In this document: in pieces, positions 1 through 9,891 of the stretch
Layout of the letters: every line of letters starts with the position of its first letter
Numbering within the stretch: position 1 is the first letter of the stretch
Assembly: GCA_036365455.1 (NCBI GenBank)
Contig: JAWQUS010000022.1
Location: 3,286,001-3,350,000, forward strand
Length of the DNA: 64,000 nt
Direction of reading: 5' to 3'
From: Macrosoma leucophasiata
Taxonomy: Eukaryota > Arthropoda > Insecta > Lepidoptera > Hedylidae
Program-made: the position numbers and the translations under genes
The notes under the pieces: model-generated
Database searches by the model: none
The model's input: the letters and a program-made list of their open reading frames with translations, nothing else
Told to the model about the DNA's origin: nothing

Positions 1-61
1 GCCAGAAGAATAGAAAGAAAAAAATAATAACGGGGTTGTCAAAATCTAGGTTCAGTTGTAA

Positions 62-480
62 AACTTTAGATTTTTTTTTTTTTTAGTTATTATGGCATCG
101 CTATTACGCATATTGCCAGTGTCAAGTAAAACAATATTTCGTATATATTTAAGCAGCGTCAAAGTTAGTATAATATCAAGTATATTAAGTAAGTATCAAG
201 TATATAAGTTATCAAGTATAATATGTCAGTCAAGTGAGTTACAGTCAAGTTATTCGAATAAAGCGATGGCTACTTTACCAGAACATTTACAATGAAGTTT
301 TGGAGGTAACCTGAAAGGTCGTGTTTTCGCACTGTTATTCTATTTAACTATACACGGGCACTGTAATAAACCTATATCAAACAAAATGCCACCAACTTTA
401 TTCAATATAACTTAGAAATACACCAAGAAAATGAAATAAAATAGGAGCACCATACGCCTCTTTCAAGACATTTCAAGACA
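62..480 (-). mobile_element. Retroposon F, minus copy (poly-T at 70-84)
   Basis: Reads from poly-T through CAATATGCGTAATAGCG (reverse sense) to an inner end near the GCCTCTTTCAAG block. About 380 bases match the inverse of the copy that follows, so the two form a large inverted repeat. It has no ORF. It may be a SINE or the 3' portion of an unidentified LINE. Confidence 0.7.
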
Positions 481-586
481 TATTTGACATTTTACTACAA
501 TATCAAATGTTTTGTTGCAACCGAACCTTAATTTCTTTGTTGTGTTATTTTATGTTGCCATGACGACGTAACTGTCAATGTCAAGT

Positions 587-1276
587 CTATAGCAACTAGA
601 CCACTGGGAGTTTTGGCGGGAACCTTGAAAGAGGCGTATGGTGCCCTTATTTTATTTAATTTTCTTGGTGTATTTTTAAGTTATATTGAATAAAAATGGT
701 GGCATTTTGTTTGATATAGGTTTATTACAGTGCCCGTGTATAGTGAAATAGAATAACAGTGCGAAAACACGACCTTTCAGGTTGCCTCCAAAACTTCAAT
801 GTAAATGTTTTATATTATTTCGCATTAACACATGCTTGTGAAATATATTTTATTTAAAGAAAAATGGAAAGAAAAATTTGACTTCAGGCGAGACTCGAAC
901 TCGCAATCATCGGCATCGACAAATCGACAAATCGGGCAGGGCTTCAGTAGCTCAATTGGAAGAGCGGCTGGACTAGATTCCCAGTAGGTCGCGAGTTCGA
1001 GTCTCGCCTGAAGTCAAATTTTTCTTTCCATTTTTCTTTAAATTCAATGTAAATGTTCTGGTAAAGTAGCCATCGCTTTACTCGAATAACTTGACTTTAC
1101 TTGACTGTAACTCACTTGACTGACATATTATACTTGATACTTACTTATCATACTTGATGACTATATTATGCTGGCTTTTACGCTGCTTGGATAAATACGA
1201 AGTATCGTTTTACTTGACACTGGCAATATGCGTAATAGCGATGCCATAAAACCAAAAAAATAAAATAAAAAAAAAA
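587..1276 (+). mobile_element. Retroposon F, plus copy, split by a T element
   Basis: Starts near CCACTGGGAGTTTTGGCGGG, contains short GACT-type repeats and ends GCGATGCCATAA followed by an A-rich tail. A 233-bp T element (810-1042) interrupts it. The 480-587 stretch between the two F copies is unassigned. Confidence 0.7.
810..1042 (+). mobile_element. T element (tRNA-like palindromic retroposon) inside F
   Basis: Carries a tRNA-like core with intact A box (AGTAGCTCAATTGG) and B box (GAGTTCGAGTCTCGC), flanked by an inverted partial copy of its own 3' half. The 15-bp direct repeat TTCAATGTAAATGTT occurs at 795-809 and 1043-1057, which marks a retroposition-type insertion. The anticodon stem has a mismatch, so a working tRNA gene is unlikely. 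Confidence 0.72.
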
Positions 1277-1475
1277 CTAGACCACTGGAGTTTTGGCGGG
1301 AACCTTGAAAGAGGCGTATGGTGCTCATAATTTATTTAATTTTCTTGGTGTATTTTTAAGTTATATTGAATAAAGTTGGTGGCATTTTGTTTGATGTAGG
1401 TTTATTACAGTGCCCGTGTATAGTGAAATAATAAATAATTGACTGACTATATTATACTAGCTTTTATTATGTAAG
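1277..1475 (+). mobile_element. Retroposon F, truncated copy head-to-tail after the previous one
   Basis: Begins CTAGACCACTGGAGTTTTGG directly after the A-rich tail of the preceding copy and stops in the GACTGACT-rich part. Confidence 0.6.
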
Positions 1476-1491
1476 TTATTATAGTTATGAC

Positions 1492-1545
1492 TCTCTACCA
1501 GCCTACCCCGTCAGGGACCTGGCGTGAAGATATATACATTTATAT
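1492..1545 (+). mobile_element. RTE-1 3' tail fragment
   Basis: Matches the end of the RTE-1 copy at 19147-19903 (GCCTACCCCGTCAGGGACC, GCGTGAAGATA). Confidence 0.55.
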
Positions 1546-1574
1546 CAAATGTAACTTTACGCCTGAAATCATCT

Positions 1575-1772
1575 CAGCCTAATCTATCTGCCTCCAAATG
1601 GTAGTGTTCAGCACAATCGTATTCCGGTTGTCACAGAGACATAACGACTAAGGTCTCAGGAGGCAACGCATCTGCATTTGGACCTCTGGTTTTTGTGTAG
1701 ATATTTATAGGCTGCAGTCCTCACTTAACATCCATTGGATGTGAAGTAACTGCATGCTTGTATGCAGGAGCG
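1575..1772 (+). mobile_element. SINE-B, diverged partial copy
   Basis: Contains the ATGGTAGTGTTCAGCAC core and the GGCTGCAGTCCTCACTTAAC tail of family B, without a clean poly(A). It belongs to the subfamily reading TAATCTATCTGCCTCCAAAT. Confidence 0.6.
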
Positions 1773-1851
1773 GCTTAAATTATAGTGCGGCCGTGCAATG
1801 CACACGGGCGCCGCGGCGCTCCCTGAGACTCATTGTTTTTATGCCTGTAGC

Positions 1852-2277
1852 TAGGGTTGCCACCTCTCCCGGAATTCCGGGAGTCTCCCGGATTCGAGCT
1901 CTGAAGAATAAAATCTCCCGTCTCCCGGAAGGAATTTAAAATATACTTAATTCTCCCGAAATATCAAGTTGTTCAAAAGTAATGACACGCGATGTCGAAA
2001 TGTCTAAGAGCGGCGTAATTTCTCGGCAGCATTCTTGCAGCCTTCTCGCCACTATATCGCCACTGATGCCACTACTCGCCAGTGGGTAGCTAGCTAGTTT
2101 CGTATAAACTGATTTGCGTGCGTGTAGGTACCTACTTTATTTTATTGTCTGTTTCTGAGCTACGTGCGTGAGAGATTGCGTCGTCTTTGTCTCACTCATT
2201 TTCGTTCCTCATTTGTTTGTTATAAGGTTTTTTTTTCTCCCGGATTTAGACAGGTGGTACAAGAGGTGGTAACCCTA
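1852..2277. mobile_element. hAT-type MITE with 8-bp duplication
   Basis: Termini TAGGGTTGCCACC and GGTGGTAACCCTA are inverted repeats. They are flanked by the perfect 8-bp direct repeat CCTGTAGC (1844-1851, 2278-2285), the size typical of hAT transposition. It is 426 bp with no transposase. Confidence 0.78.
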
Positions 2278-2418
2278 CCTGTAGCACATCTAAGCGGCGA
2301 GCCGCGATAGTTCATGTTTCGTCTTGTGTTGTAAGTTCTATGGGCAGCGAAATAGAAATTCGAAACATTTCGCGTCTATTTCGCCCTCCATAAAACTTAA
2401 AACACAAGACGAAACATG

Positions 2419-2807
2419 GAGTTTTGGCGGGAACCTTTGAATGATGCGTGTGGTGATCTTATTTTATTTCATTTTCTTGGTGTATTTTTGAGTTATATTT
2501 AATAAAGTTGGTGGCATTTTGTTTGATATAGGCTTATTACAGTGTTCGTGTATAGTGAAATAGAATAACAGTGTGAAAACACGTTTTTTCGGGTTGCCTC
2601 CAAAACTTCATTGTAAATGTTCTGGTAAAGTAGCCATCGCTTTACTAGAATTACTGTGACTCTGACTAGTCTGACTGACGGACTGATAAATTGACTGACT
2701 GAGTGACTGACTCTGACTTTTACGTTGCTTAATACGAAATATCGATTTACTTGACACTGGCAATATGCATAAAAAGCGATGTCAAAAAATTAAAAAAAAA
2801 AAAAAGG
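2419..2807 (+). mobile_element. Retroposon F, near-complete copy with poly(A) and 9-bp duplication
   Basis: Runs from GAGTTTTGGCGGGAACC to a long A-rich tail. The 9-bp repeat CGAAACATG flanks it (2410-2418, 2808-2816), which identifies F as a poly(A)-tailed retroposon. Confidence 0.72.
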
Positions 2808-3024
2808 CGAAACATGAACTACCGCGGTTCAACGCTTCGTTTCGCAACAGAGATGTGCTACAGGCATAAAAACAATGAGTGTTATTCTGCCGTCATAAGA
2901 AGAAAGGCCGTAACTAATACCACGCTGTAAGCTATACTACCTGCTTATAAAATAGCAGGAGGGGTCAGGGTCAGGCCTAGGGGTCTAGGGGGCGCCAGGG
3001 TTTTATTGCACACGGGCGCTACAC

Positions 3025-3204
3025 GAGCTAGAGCCGCCCCTGCCGTATGCCAATACGGCAGGGGCGGCTCTAGCTCTGTAATTTCCGGCAAAAAACTCTC
3101 TAATTTCCGGCAGAGAGGCATAACAGCCAATACGGCAGGGCGGCTCTAGCTCTGTAATTTCCGGCAAAAAGACTCTCTAATTTCCGGCACAGAGGCATAA
3201 CAAA
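3025..3204 (+). repeat. Perfect 24-bp palindrome followed by a 77-bp tandem duplication
   Basis: Arms 3025-3048 and 3053-3076 are exact inverses with a 4-base loop. The right arm begins a unit of about 77 bp (3052-3128) that repeats at 3129-3204 with small differences. Both units are remodelled SINE-B sequence. Confidence 0.75.
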
Positions 3205-3345
3205 CACCTAATGCCTCAGGAGTGGCAGCGCATCTGCATTTTGACCTCTGGTCATTGTGTGGGTGTCCATAGGCTGCAGTAATCACTTAACATCAATGTG
3301 AACTGCACGCTTGTCTGCCACTTTTATTACATTAAAAAAAAATGC
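3090..3345 (+). mobile_element. SINE-B, 5' part rearranged
   Basis: From the TGTAATTTCCGGCA core, partly duplicated, through CATCACTTAACATCA-type tail to poly(A) at 3335-3345. Confidence 0.7.
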
Positions 3346-3448
3346 CACCTTTATTACAAAAAAAAAATACATAAAAATACAGAATCAGTTCTAATTAACC
3401 TTTACCCCCTCACAACACTGTCTCGCAGATAAAACATCAACCGGCTTT

Positions 3449-3612
3449 GCATAATTACCATCCGTGCGTACAGCCTTCTACAAAACAATGACTGCTCTTT
3501 GTTATAAACAAATCTGGGATGCATCTGTGTTAAATCAATTTTCGTGGGGTCATTCATGTGGCCAAATGGCATGTTTTTAGGTCATGATCAATTGTGATGG
3601 TGGATTATGTTT
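3449..3612 (+). repeat. Interspersed repeat copy, also at 4455-4560 and 5061-5150
   Basis: Shares AACAATGAC, TTGTTATAAACAAAT, TTTTCGTGGGGTCATTCAT and GGTCATGATCAATT with the later copies. Class unknown. Confidence 0.55.
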
Positions 3613-3615
3613 TTT

Positions 3616-4152
3616 AGGGTTCCATACCTTAAAAGGAAAAAAAGGAACCCTTATAGGATCACTCGTGCGTCTGTCTGTCTGTCCGTCCTTCACAGCCAAT
3701 TTGCTCCGAAACGACTCAACCGATTGAGTTGAAATTTAATGAATATGTGTAAATTGGTGACCCAAAGATGGACACGTCAGGTAAAATAATAAATTTTAAA
3801 CAGGGGGGCCACTTGCGGGGGCTAGATCAGAAAATTAAAAAAAAAATCGTTAACTGTGTCGTGTGACATATAAAATGAAAGAGGTTGTAGTCAGCATCTC
3901 AGATATATATTTTTTATAATTTTTGCATAAACAAATTTGAAGTTATTTAAAAAAAAACGACGAAATTTGACCATTCCCCCCCCCTATCTCCGAAACTATT
4001 GAACTTAAAATTTTGAAAAAAATGTGGAAAATAGTTCTTTGCCTATAGATTACTGGAAAACCTATAAAAAGTTTTTCATTACATTTCTTACTCTGTAAAT
4101 GCACTAAATACAGAACCCTACACTGCGCGTGGCCCGACACGCACTTGATCGT
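3616..4152 (+). repeat. Repeat beginning AGGGTTCCATA and ending CCCGACACGCACTTGATCG
   Basis: A second, diverged copy lies at 24253-24880. Both have GTCTGTCTGTCTGTCC near the start and GGAACCCTA or GAACCCTA plus a GTGGCCCGACACGC-like block near the end. I recognise this as a common insect intergenic repeat but cannot assign a class. Confidence 0.6.
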
Positions 4153-4372
4153 TTTTTTTTTATTTCATTGAGTTGACAGACAAGCAGACGAGCCACCTGA
4201 TGGTAAGTGATCACCGTGGCCTATGAACATTTGCAACACCAGAGGAGTTGACAACGCGCTGCCAGCCTTGAAGGACTCTTTTAACGCCATTTTTGAAGAA
4301 CCCCATATTGTAGCACCGAGGGAACACCTCAGAGGGAAGTTCGTTCCACAATTTACACGTTCTGGGCAGGTC
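4153..4372 (-). mobile_element. Jockey-like LINE 3' end, poly-T at left
   Basis: Read in reverse it ends GATCACTTACCATCAGGTGG, then GCTTGTCTGTCAACTC and an A run. It matches the tail of the decayed LINE at 50880-51266. Confidence 0.65.
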
Positions 4373-4377
4373 CAGTG

Positions 4378-4450
4378 ACTAGGGTTGCCAGATGGCCGGA
4401 ATTTACGGGATTGTCCCGGAATTTTGCGCGCTGTCCCGTGTCCAGACATT
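4378..4450. repeat. Fragment with hAT-like end TAGGGTTGCCAGATGG
   Basis: A related stretch at 5150-5240 carries AGGGTTTTTGGATGGCCGG. Both hold the CCGGGATTGTCCCGG-like block. Boundaries are unresolved. Confidence 0.4.
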
Positions 4451-4569
4451 TTACTTTACAGCCTTGTACGAAACAATGACAGCTTATTTGTTATAAACAA
4501 ATTTCAATCTGGAATGCATCTGCGTTAGATTAATTTTCGTGGGGTCATTCATATAAGTAACTAGCGGCT

Positions 4570-5060
4570 AGTATAGATACTAATATTATTAAGCTGACGA
4601 GTTTGTTTGTTTGTTTGTTTGAACGCGCTAATGGTAGAGCTCCAGTGACGGAGCTCGCGGGCGTAGGCACCACCGCATTACCTAATATACTTGCCGCTAA
4701 ATGGTAGTGTTCAGCACTATCGTGTTCCGGTCAGGTGGTAATGTACGGCCCTGTAATTTCCGGCACAGTGGCATAACACCTTAGGCCTCAGGAGTGGCAA
4801 CGCATCTGCATTTTGACCTTGGTCTTTGTGTGGGTGTCTATAGGCTGCAGTCATCACTTAACATCAATGTGAACTGCATGCTTGTTTGCCACTTCCATAA
4901 CATAAAAAAAAAAAAAAAAAATCAGGAACTACTGATCCGATTTGAGAAGTTTTTCCAGTGTTAGATAGCCCATTTATCGAGAAAGGCTATAGGTTATATA
5001 TCATCACGCTATGACTAATAGGAACGGAGCAGAGCGGGCGAAGCCGGGGCGGGCCGCTAG
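4570..5060 (+). mobile_element. Short Helitron with a SINE-B inside
   Basis: 5' region ATACTAATATTATTAAGCTG with GTTT repeats, and 3' end GGGGCGGGCCGCTAG followed by T, as in non-autonomous Helitrons. SINE-B (4632-4921) splits it. The flanks form a perfect 40-bp inverted repeat (4529-4568, 5053-5092). Confidence 0.68.
4632..4921 (+). mobile_element. SINE-B, nearly full length, poly(A)
   Basis: Starts at GGTAGAGCTCC. The 5' end can fold: GAGCTCC pairs with GGAGCTC across six bases. It ends in about 18 A. Inserted in a Helitron. Confidence 0.78.
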
Positions 5061-5359
5061 TTACTTATATGAATGACCCCACGAAAATTAATTTAATTAG
5101 AGGGCCAAGTGTTTTGGGTCATGATCAATTTAACTTATGGTGGATGATACCCAGTGACTAGGGTTTTTGGATGGCCGGGATTTCCGGGATTGTCCCGGAA
5201 TTTCGCACGTCGTCCGGTGTCCCGGAATTTTACTTTGCTATCCTGGACTCGTAACAGTTTATTAAACCAAATTAAAAGAAATTTTTAGCCTTTAAGAGAA
5301 ATGCCGTGTTTTTGCTCGCGCGTCTATATTAATTTGTATTTTATGGAAGAAATTTATAG

Positions 5360-5558
5360 AGGTCTCTAGTTCTGTTGAAATTTTTACATTTTTCGGAAAT
5401 TTCCCAGTATATTGGAGTTTGGTAATATGCCCGGAGAAGTTTACAGGCCCGCCACCTGTTTTATGGGCCAAAACATAACCGGAGAATCGTGGGTGTATGC
5501 TTGCACATAATATATGGTTGAATGCATGGACTTTCCTCTGCCTACCCCTTATTAATAG
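5360..5558 (+). mobile_element. SINE-A, diverged fragment without head
   Basis: Carries GGAAATTTCCCAGTA, GTTTGGTAATATGCCCGG and CTCTGCCTACCCC of family A; the tRNA head is missing. Confidence 0.6.
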
Positions 5559-5559
5559 A

Positions 5560-6220
5560 TTCAACAGATAATTTATACATTTAATTTGTTACGCAATATA
5601 TTTATTATTTTATGTAACTAAAAGTGGGTGGTATTTGTTCATTTAAATAACGAACTTCTTTCCTGTCAACCTAGGAAGTGAATCGGAAATAAGACAAACA
5701 GCCAACCAAAATTACAGACCCGCGTAAAATCTTATTGCTAATTTTTCTTTTATATCACATAACGAATGATTATAGGAAGGGAGGTCTTGTTACAGCGGTC
5801 GAATTACGTCGTCCAGTAATGTTTTCAATGATATAACTTTATGCAGTTATTTAAAAGCAAGGTTAGTTTAAGTGTTAGTCAGTTGGGTAGGCGCGACGAC
5901 GGCGTTTGCCTTTGCCACAGAGCGAATTAAAAAAAAAACAAGTAAATTTACGCGCCAATTCGTATAGTACTTGTGACGTTATTTAAATCGGTTTCGATTT
6001 TTGAACCGTTGAAATAATTAGTGTTGTGCTTTTTCGAACTTTGGAGTTCCGGTTTTTTTTTTGGAAAAAAAGGAACTTAGAAGTGAGTATTTTTATCCCA
6101 TTCCGTAAGGCGATACAGCGTACTTTTTATTTGAAATTCAACCCGAGTTTTTAATAAAAACGTGTAAAAAATAAGTCAAATATTATTTGAAATAATAATT
6201 GAGACGTCGTCCAATATTAT
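5560..6220. other. Stretch without recognised genes or repeats
   Basis: AT-rich. The only notable signals are an initiator-like TCAGTTGG at 5879 and a good donor GTGAGT at 6083, discussed as a possible non-coding exon. Confidence 0.4.
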
Positions 6221-6232
6221 CTGGGGATAATA

Positions 6233-6820
6233 TTGGACCGTACGTTGTCATGGACACCCCAAATTAGTCAGGTAAGCAGGAAGATGCTTGCTGCGGTTGG
6301 GTCGTTAAGGCGAGTACAGTACTTTTTACCTGCTGCCACTAAAATTGCACTAGCACGATCACTTCTCTTTCCTATATTAGATTATGCTGACATATGTTAC
6401 CCTGATCTTACGCAAGAGCAATTGAATAAACTTGAGCGCCTTCAAAATCTTTGTATCCGGGTCGTATTTGGTCTTCGCAAATACGACCATGTTTCAGAAT
6501 TTCGCGAACAACTCAAGTGGATACCAATCCGTCTGCGCAGGAATACACGTATTCTGTCGTTTCTTTACTGTCTGCTATTTCATCTACAGTCCCCTCCATA
6601 CTTGAAAGAACGGTTCCATTATCTAAGCCAGACTCATCCTCGCTTCCTTCGTTCATCCGAAAACCTCCGTCTAAAAACTCCTTCTCATTATTCGTCTTTT
6701 GTGTCCAACTCCTATATGGTGGAGGCCATTCGCTTATGGGACTCTTTGCCTTTGCCTATTCGACAAGCTCAATCTCTTGAGTCTTTTAAAAAACGCATTC
6801 GTGATTTTTACTTGGGTTGA
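6233..6820 (+). pseudogene. C-terminal reverse transcriptase fragment of the jockey-like LINE
   Basis: 195 codons remain open to a TGA. There is no ATG at the true start because the element is 5'-truncated. The sequence matches the thumb and C-terminal part of LINE polymerases by family pattern (SW.P.I..V..K, then LDYAD). It could not produce an active enzyme alone. Confidence 0.78.
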
Positions 6821-6853
6821 ACCTTTGACGCTGATTTATTGTTAGTAACTGTT

Positions 6854-7168
6854 ATTGTATGTATGTATGTATGTATCTTCACGCCAGGTCCCTAACGTGG
6901 TAGGCAGAGAGTGTAGAGCGCCAGATATCCCGGTTCAGACAAACCTCTCGTGCCTCGTCTACCTTCATCATTCTCTTCATACATGCACGCCGATTCCTAA
7001 GACTTTTGTCCCCACCATCAGACAGAACTCGACCTATTTGGTCATGGTAGGTCAGCCTTGGTCTTCCTGGGCCTCTGCAACCATCCACATTCGCATTGTA
7101 TATCTGTTTAGTCATTCGCTCATTCGACATTCTTTCTATATGCCCGAACCATCGGAGCATGCCTTTTT
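6854..7168 (-). mobile_element. RTE-1 fragment inserted in the jockey-like 3' UTR
   Basis: Minus reading gives MLRWFGHIERMSNERMTKQI and GPGRPRLTYHDQIGRVL, the RTE C-terminus. A (GTAT)n tail is at the left. TTATTGT at 6847-6853 recurs at 7169-7175 as a likely 7-bp duplication. Confidence 0.8.
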
Positions 7169-7194
7169 TATTGTCATATCATTTAATTCAGCAC

Positions 7195-7223
7195 TCATAT
7201 GTATTTATATATGTATATATATG

Positions 7224-7256
<33 letters not shown>

Positions 7257-7265
7257 TAATATGTT
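7195..7265. repeat. (TA)-rich microsatellite
   Basis: Runs of TATATA with interspersed TATG within the jockey-like 3' UTR. Confidence 0.7.
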
Positions 7266-7662
7266 TGTTTATTTATAATATTTAAGTAGTATATTAGTAG
7301 AATTATTTACTTATTTTGTTGATATATAATAATATAATATGTAATTTTTATTTCTAACGTATATTTTTCAGTATGTACACCCCTATCCATTTTCTATCAC
7401 ATCATTTCCTCTACCCAAAGGTTGTCTGGTAGAAATCGCTCATATAGCGATAAGGCCGCCTATTGTACTGTGTTAAGTTCTCTTTTATGTATTTCTTTTA
7501 ATGTTATGGCTGGTGTACAATAAAGTGTATTGTTGTTGTTGAGACGATTAAAAAAATCGATGCAAATTTTCAAAAAAATACAACAAATTTGTTTTTCAGA
7601 TTTTTTTAAAACTCCAGTACTTATCTAGAAAACATGAGCAAATATGCCAAAATATGCCTAAC

Positions 7663-7902
7663 TAGCATAGTTTGGCAATAGATGGCGCTGCTGCCACCAT
7701 AAGGCAATGCAACAAATTTGAAGGAAAGATTTGACAAATCGGGCAGGACTTCAGTAGCTCAGTTTTAAGAGCGGCTGGACTAGATTTCCAGTGGCCGCGA
7801 GTTCGAGTCTCGCCTGAAGTCAAATTTTTCTTTCCATTTTTCTTTAAAATAAATATATTTCACAAGCATATGTTAATGCGAAATAATATAAAACAATTAT
7901 TA
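7663..7902 (+). mobile_element. T element, single (non-palindromic) unit
   Basis: Leader AATAGATGGCGCTGCTGCC, tRNA-like core with B box GAGTTCGAGTCTCGC, then TTTCTTTCCATTTTTCTTT and the tail AAGCATATGTTAATGCG. It shows the basic unit from which palindromic copies elsewhere are built. Confidence 0.68.
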
Positions 7903-8131
7903 TGAGCAAATAAGTTTGTATTTTTAAAAGATTTCTTAACAAAAATTATCATCAATGACACCACAAAAAAATTACTGTATACTATACCTAGCATTACATT
8001 CGCCTCATATACCTACTTTTTTGTGCTTGAAAGATTAAATAAATAAATAAAATTAATTAAATATAATGTAAGCTATCGATATACATCTCCCTTAGTGTTT
8101 TTAGTTTTTACAAATTGAAAAAAAAAATTCT

Positions 8132-8236
8132 GGTGGTAGAGCTACCGCGACGGATTTGGCGGCCGTATATTCCACCGCATTACCTAATCTATGAAAGTAT
8201 TCAGCGGTACGGTGTTCCGGTAAAGTGATAATGTCC
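8132..8236 (+). mobile_element. SINE-B 5' half, diverged
   Basis: Starts TGGTGGTAGAGCTACCGCGA and stops where a TIR-1 terminus begins. Confidence 0.6.
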
Positions 8237-8288
8237 GGCCATAGAGCAACACGGGCCACCGGCCGCGTCGGACCGGAGGGGAGTAGCC
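8237..8288 (+). mobile_element. TIR-1 terminus fragment
   Basis: CATAGAGCAACACGGGCCAC end and the GGAGGGGAGTAGCCATATG block only; the rest is replaced by a family L tail. Confidence 0.65.
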
Positions 8289-8312
8289 ATATGCCATTTT
8301 AACAACGTTTAA

Positions 8313-8640
8313 ATTCAAAAGAGCTGTACTGAGTTTCTTCAGTGGCGGAGTTCTTCTCAGTATTGACTGCCCTTGGAATTCTGCCAAGTGAATAACCTTT
8401 ATTATGACGACCAAATTCATTCTTTCTCAGTTTCTTTTGAAATGGGGAAATGGAAGAATTTGTAAAGAATTGATGCTTTCCATACTAGACAAAATTGTTC
8501 AGTTACTATTTAATTTATTATGTGTTTTTGATTTTTATTAGTGGTTATTCACACTAGGTTAGTTTAAAAAAAAAAACGATGTAAAAGTGCTCTCCAGGAG
8601 CCTAATTATATGAAATAAATGAATAAACTGAATAAACTTA
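8313..8640 (+). mobile_element. Family L LINE-type 3' tail, copy 1
   Basis: Nearly identical to 40425-40757 (AAAAGAGCTGTACTGAGTTT through CAGGAGCCTAATTATATG, tail AATAAACTGAATAAAC). Lacks a detectable ORF; probably a LINE 3' UTR. Confidence 0.65.
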
Positions 8641-8997
8641 TTTGCACTTATATAGGTTTTATAGTAAGTATTTATTATATCGACTTTTAGGACTGATATC
8701 CGTGTCCCACCGAGTAGTTTCCAGTTGAAAACCAGCGTCGGGCTTCGGATTGACAAAATGCTGAACTGGGAACTATTTGGTGATCTTGTTTCTTATTTTC
8801 TACTCTAACTAGGTACTTTTTTAAATAGGTGTAAGATATTTTTTTTGTCAACCCTTTTTTAAATGTTTTTTTTTGTGTAACGTATGTATTTGTATTGTAA
8901 ATGTTTATTTTTTTCTATTTTTTTTTTATTATTGCAGTACCTGATATTGGTATGGGGGCTGCACCAATTAATGTTTTTCTTTCTTCTTTTCTTCTCA

Positions 8998-9035
8998 TAT
9001 GCAGGCTTTCCCCTCTGTCAAAGTACAAGAGGTCA
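8998..9035 (+). mobile_element. TIR-1 short fragment
   Basis: GCAGGCTTTCCCCTCTGTCA matches the subterminal part of TIR-1 (for example 37030). Confidence 0.5.
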
Positions 9036-9068
9036 AATATATTATTTTATAGCAAAAAAAGTATCTAA

Positions 9069-9299
9069 CTGCCTCGGTAGCCTAGTGGTAGCAGGCCACT
9101 ACTACTACGCTGAGGTCCTGGGTTCGATTCCCGGGTAGGGGGTTATCAGAGATAATGGTGAAAAAAGCCTTTATCTCTGGTTCTATTGGGATTTTTCCAT
9201 TTTCTGGAAATTTCCCAGTACCTCAAAGTTTGGTAATGTGCCCGGAGATGTCAACAGGCTCGCCACCTGTTACATGGGCCAAAAACGTAACCGGCGAAT
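9069..9299 (+). mobile_element. SINE-A, 5' part (tRNA head), split by an insertion
   Basis: tRNA-like head with A box GGTAGCCTAGTGG and B box GGGTTCGATTCCCGG, then the family A body (TTATCTCTGGTTCTATTGGG). It resumes at 9892-9972. Confidence 0.85.
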
Positions 9300-9891
9300 A
9301 GAAATAGAAATAGAAATAGAAATAGTTTATTTTTTGACACACACACACACACACTAAATAAACAAATGATAATAATAATAAAGAAAAAAAAACAATAATA
9401 AAAACAGAAACAACTTAACACAACTACCGGCATGATGTATGTGTGAGACCAAAAAAATGGTACCCATCTCAGCTGATTGCTGTAGTAGGCACTACAGCGC
9501 TGGTGTTCTGATAGGACCACCGTAAGTGGCTTTGCGAATTACAAGCCGCCCAACTACATAAAACTTCCATGCATACTACTGTTATATTTATATACAAAAT
9601 TACGTAATATTACATAAATATAGATAAATAAATAAATTATTAGAACAAATAAATAAAATACATGATAAAATTACACACTCTCTGCCTACCCCGTTAGGGA
9701 CCTGGCGCGAAGATACATATATACATACAATAATTAATCCAAATATTTGGTGGCGTGGTCGTGGACAATAAAAACAAAACATGCTGTCATCTGTCACTAT
9801 GACAAGTGACAAGTGACAGGTTCCAGAAAATTTATGACATGACAAACAGAAAACAGTTAAAATTTATATGTCTAATTTAATCGAATCGTGG
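9300..9891 (-). mobile_element. Composite insertion inside SINE-A
   Basis: 592 bases bounded by CGAAT (9295-9299, 9892-9896). Left edge is an (AGAAAT)n run, the tail of a minus LINE-like element. An RTE-1 tail (9673-9726) lies further right, so at least two insertions are stacked. Confidence 0.55.

Larger units (their letters stand above)
1825..2880. mobile_element. Inverted-repeat element carrying two nested insertions
   Basis: Outer arms: ACTCATTGTTTTTATGCC at the left and GGCATAAAAACAATGAGT at 2863-2880. Arms continue inward through CACATCTAAGCGG and AACATGAACTACCGCGG-type blocks. A hAT MITE sits in the left arm and a retroposon F in the right arm. No ORF is seen. Confidence 0.6.
6221..7545 (+). 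mobile_element. Jockey/CR1-like LINE, 5'-truncated, 3' half of reverse transcriptase ORF plus 3' UTR
   Basis: Frame +1 from 6221 to 6820 encodes LGIILDRTLSWTPQISQV and then ALARSLLFPILDYAD, LNKLERLQNLCIRVVFGL and FKKRIRDFYLG. These are typical of the region after the RT core in jockey-like LINEs. The 3' UTR continues beyond an RTE-1 insertion (about 6854-7168) and ends GGTGTACAATAAAGTG before a TTG run near 7545. A related 3' UTR is at 42823-42955. No RT catalytic motif remains. Confidence 0.8.

Noticed and set aside
40..1100. Functional tRNA genes in T elements
   Set aside because: A and B boxes are present, but the anticodon stem is mismatched, other copies are truncated, and all sit in repeat units.
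5292..5564. Minus-strand open frame of 90 codons (and similar ones at 26040, 29179, 36519, 61706)
   Set aside because: They are open frames through SINE-A; the repeated peptide text follows the repeat, not a gene.
6847..7265. 134-codon plus frame at 6855
   Set aside because: Antisense of the RTE-1 fragment plus TA microsatellite.
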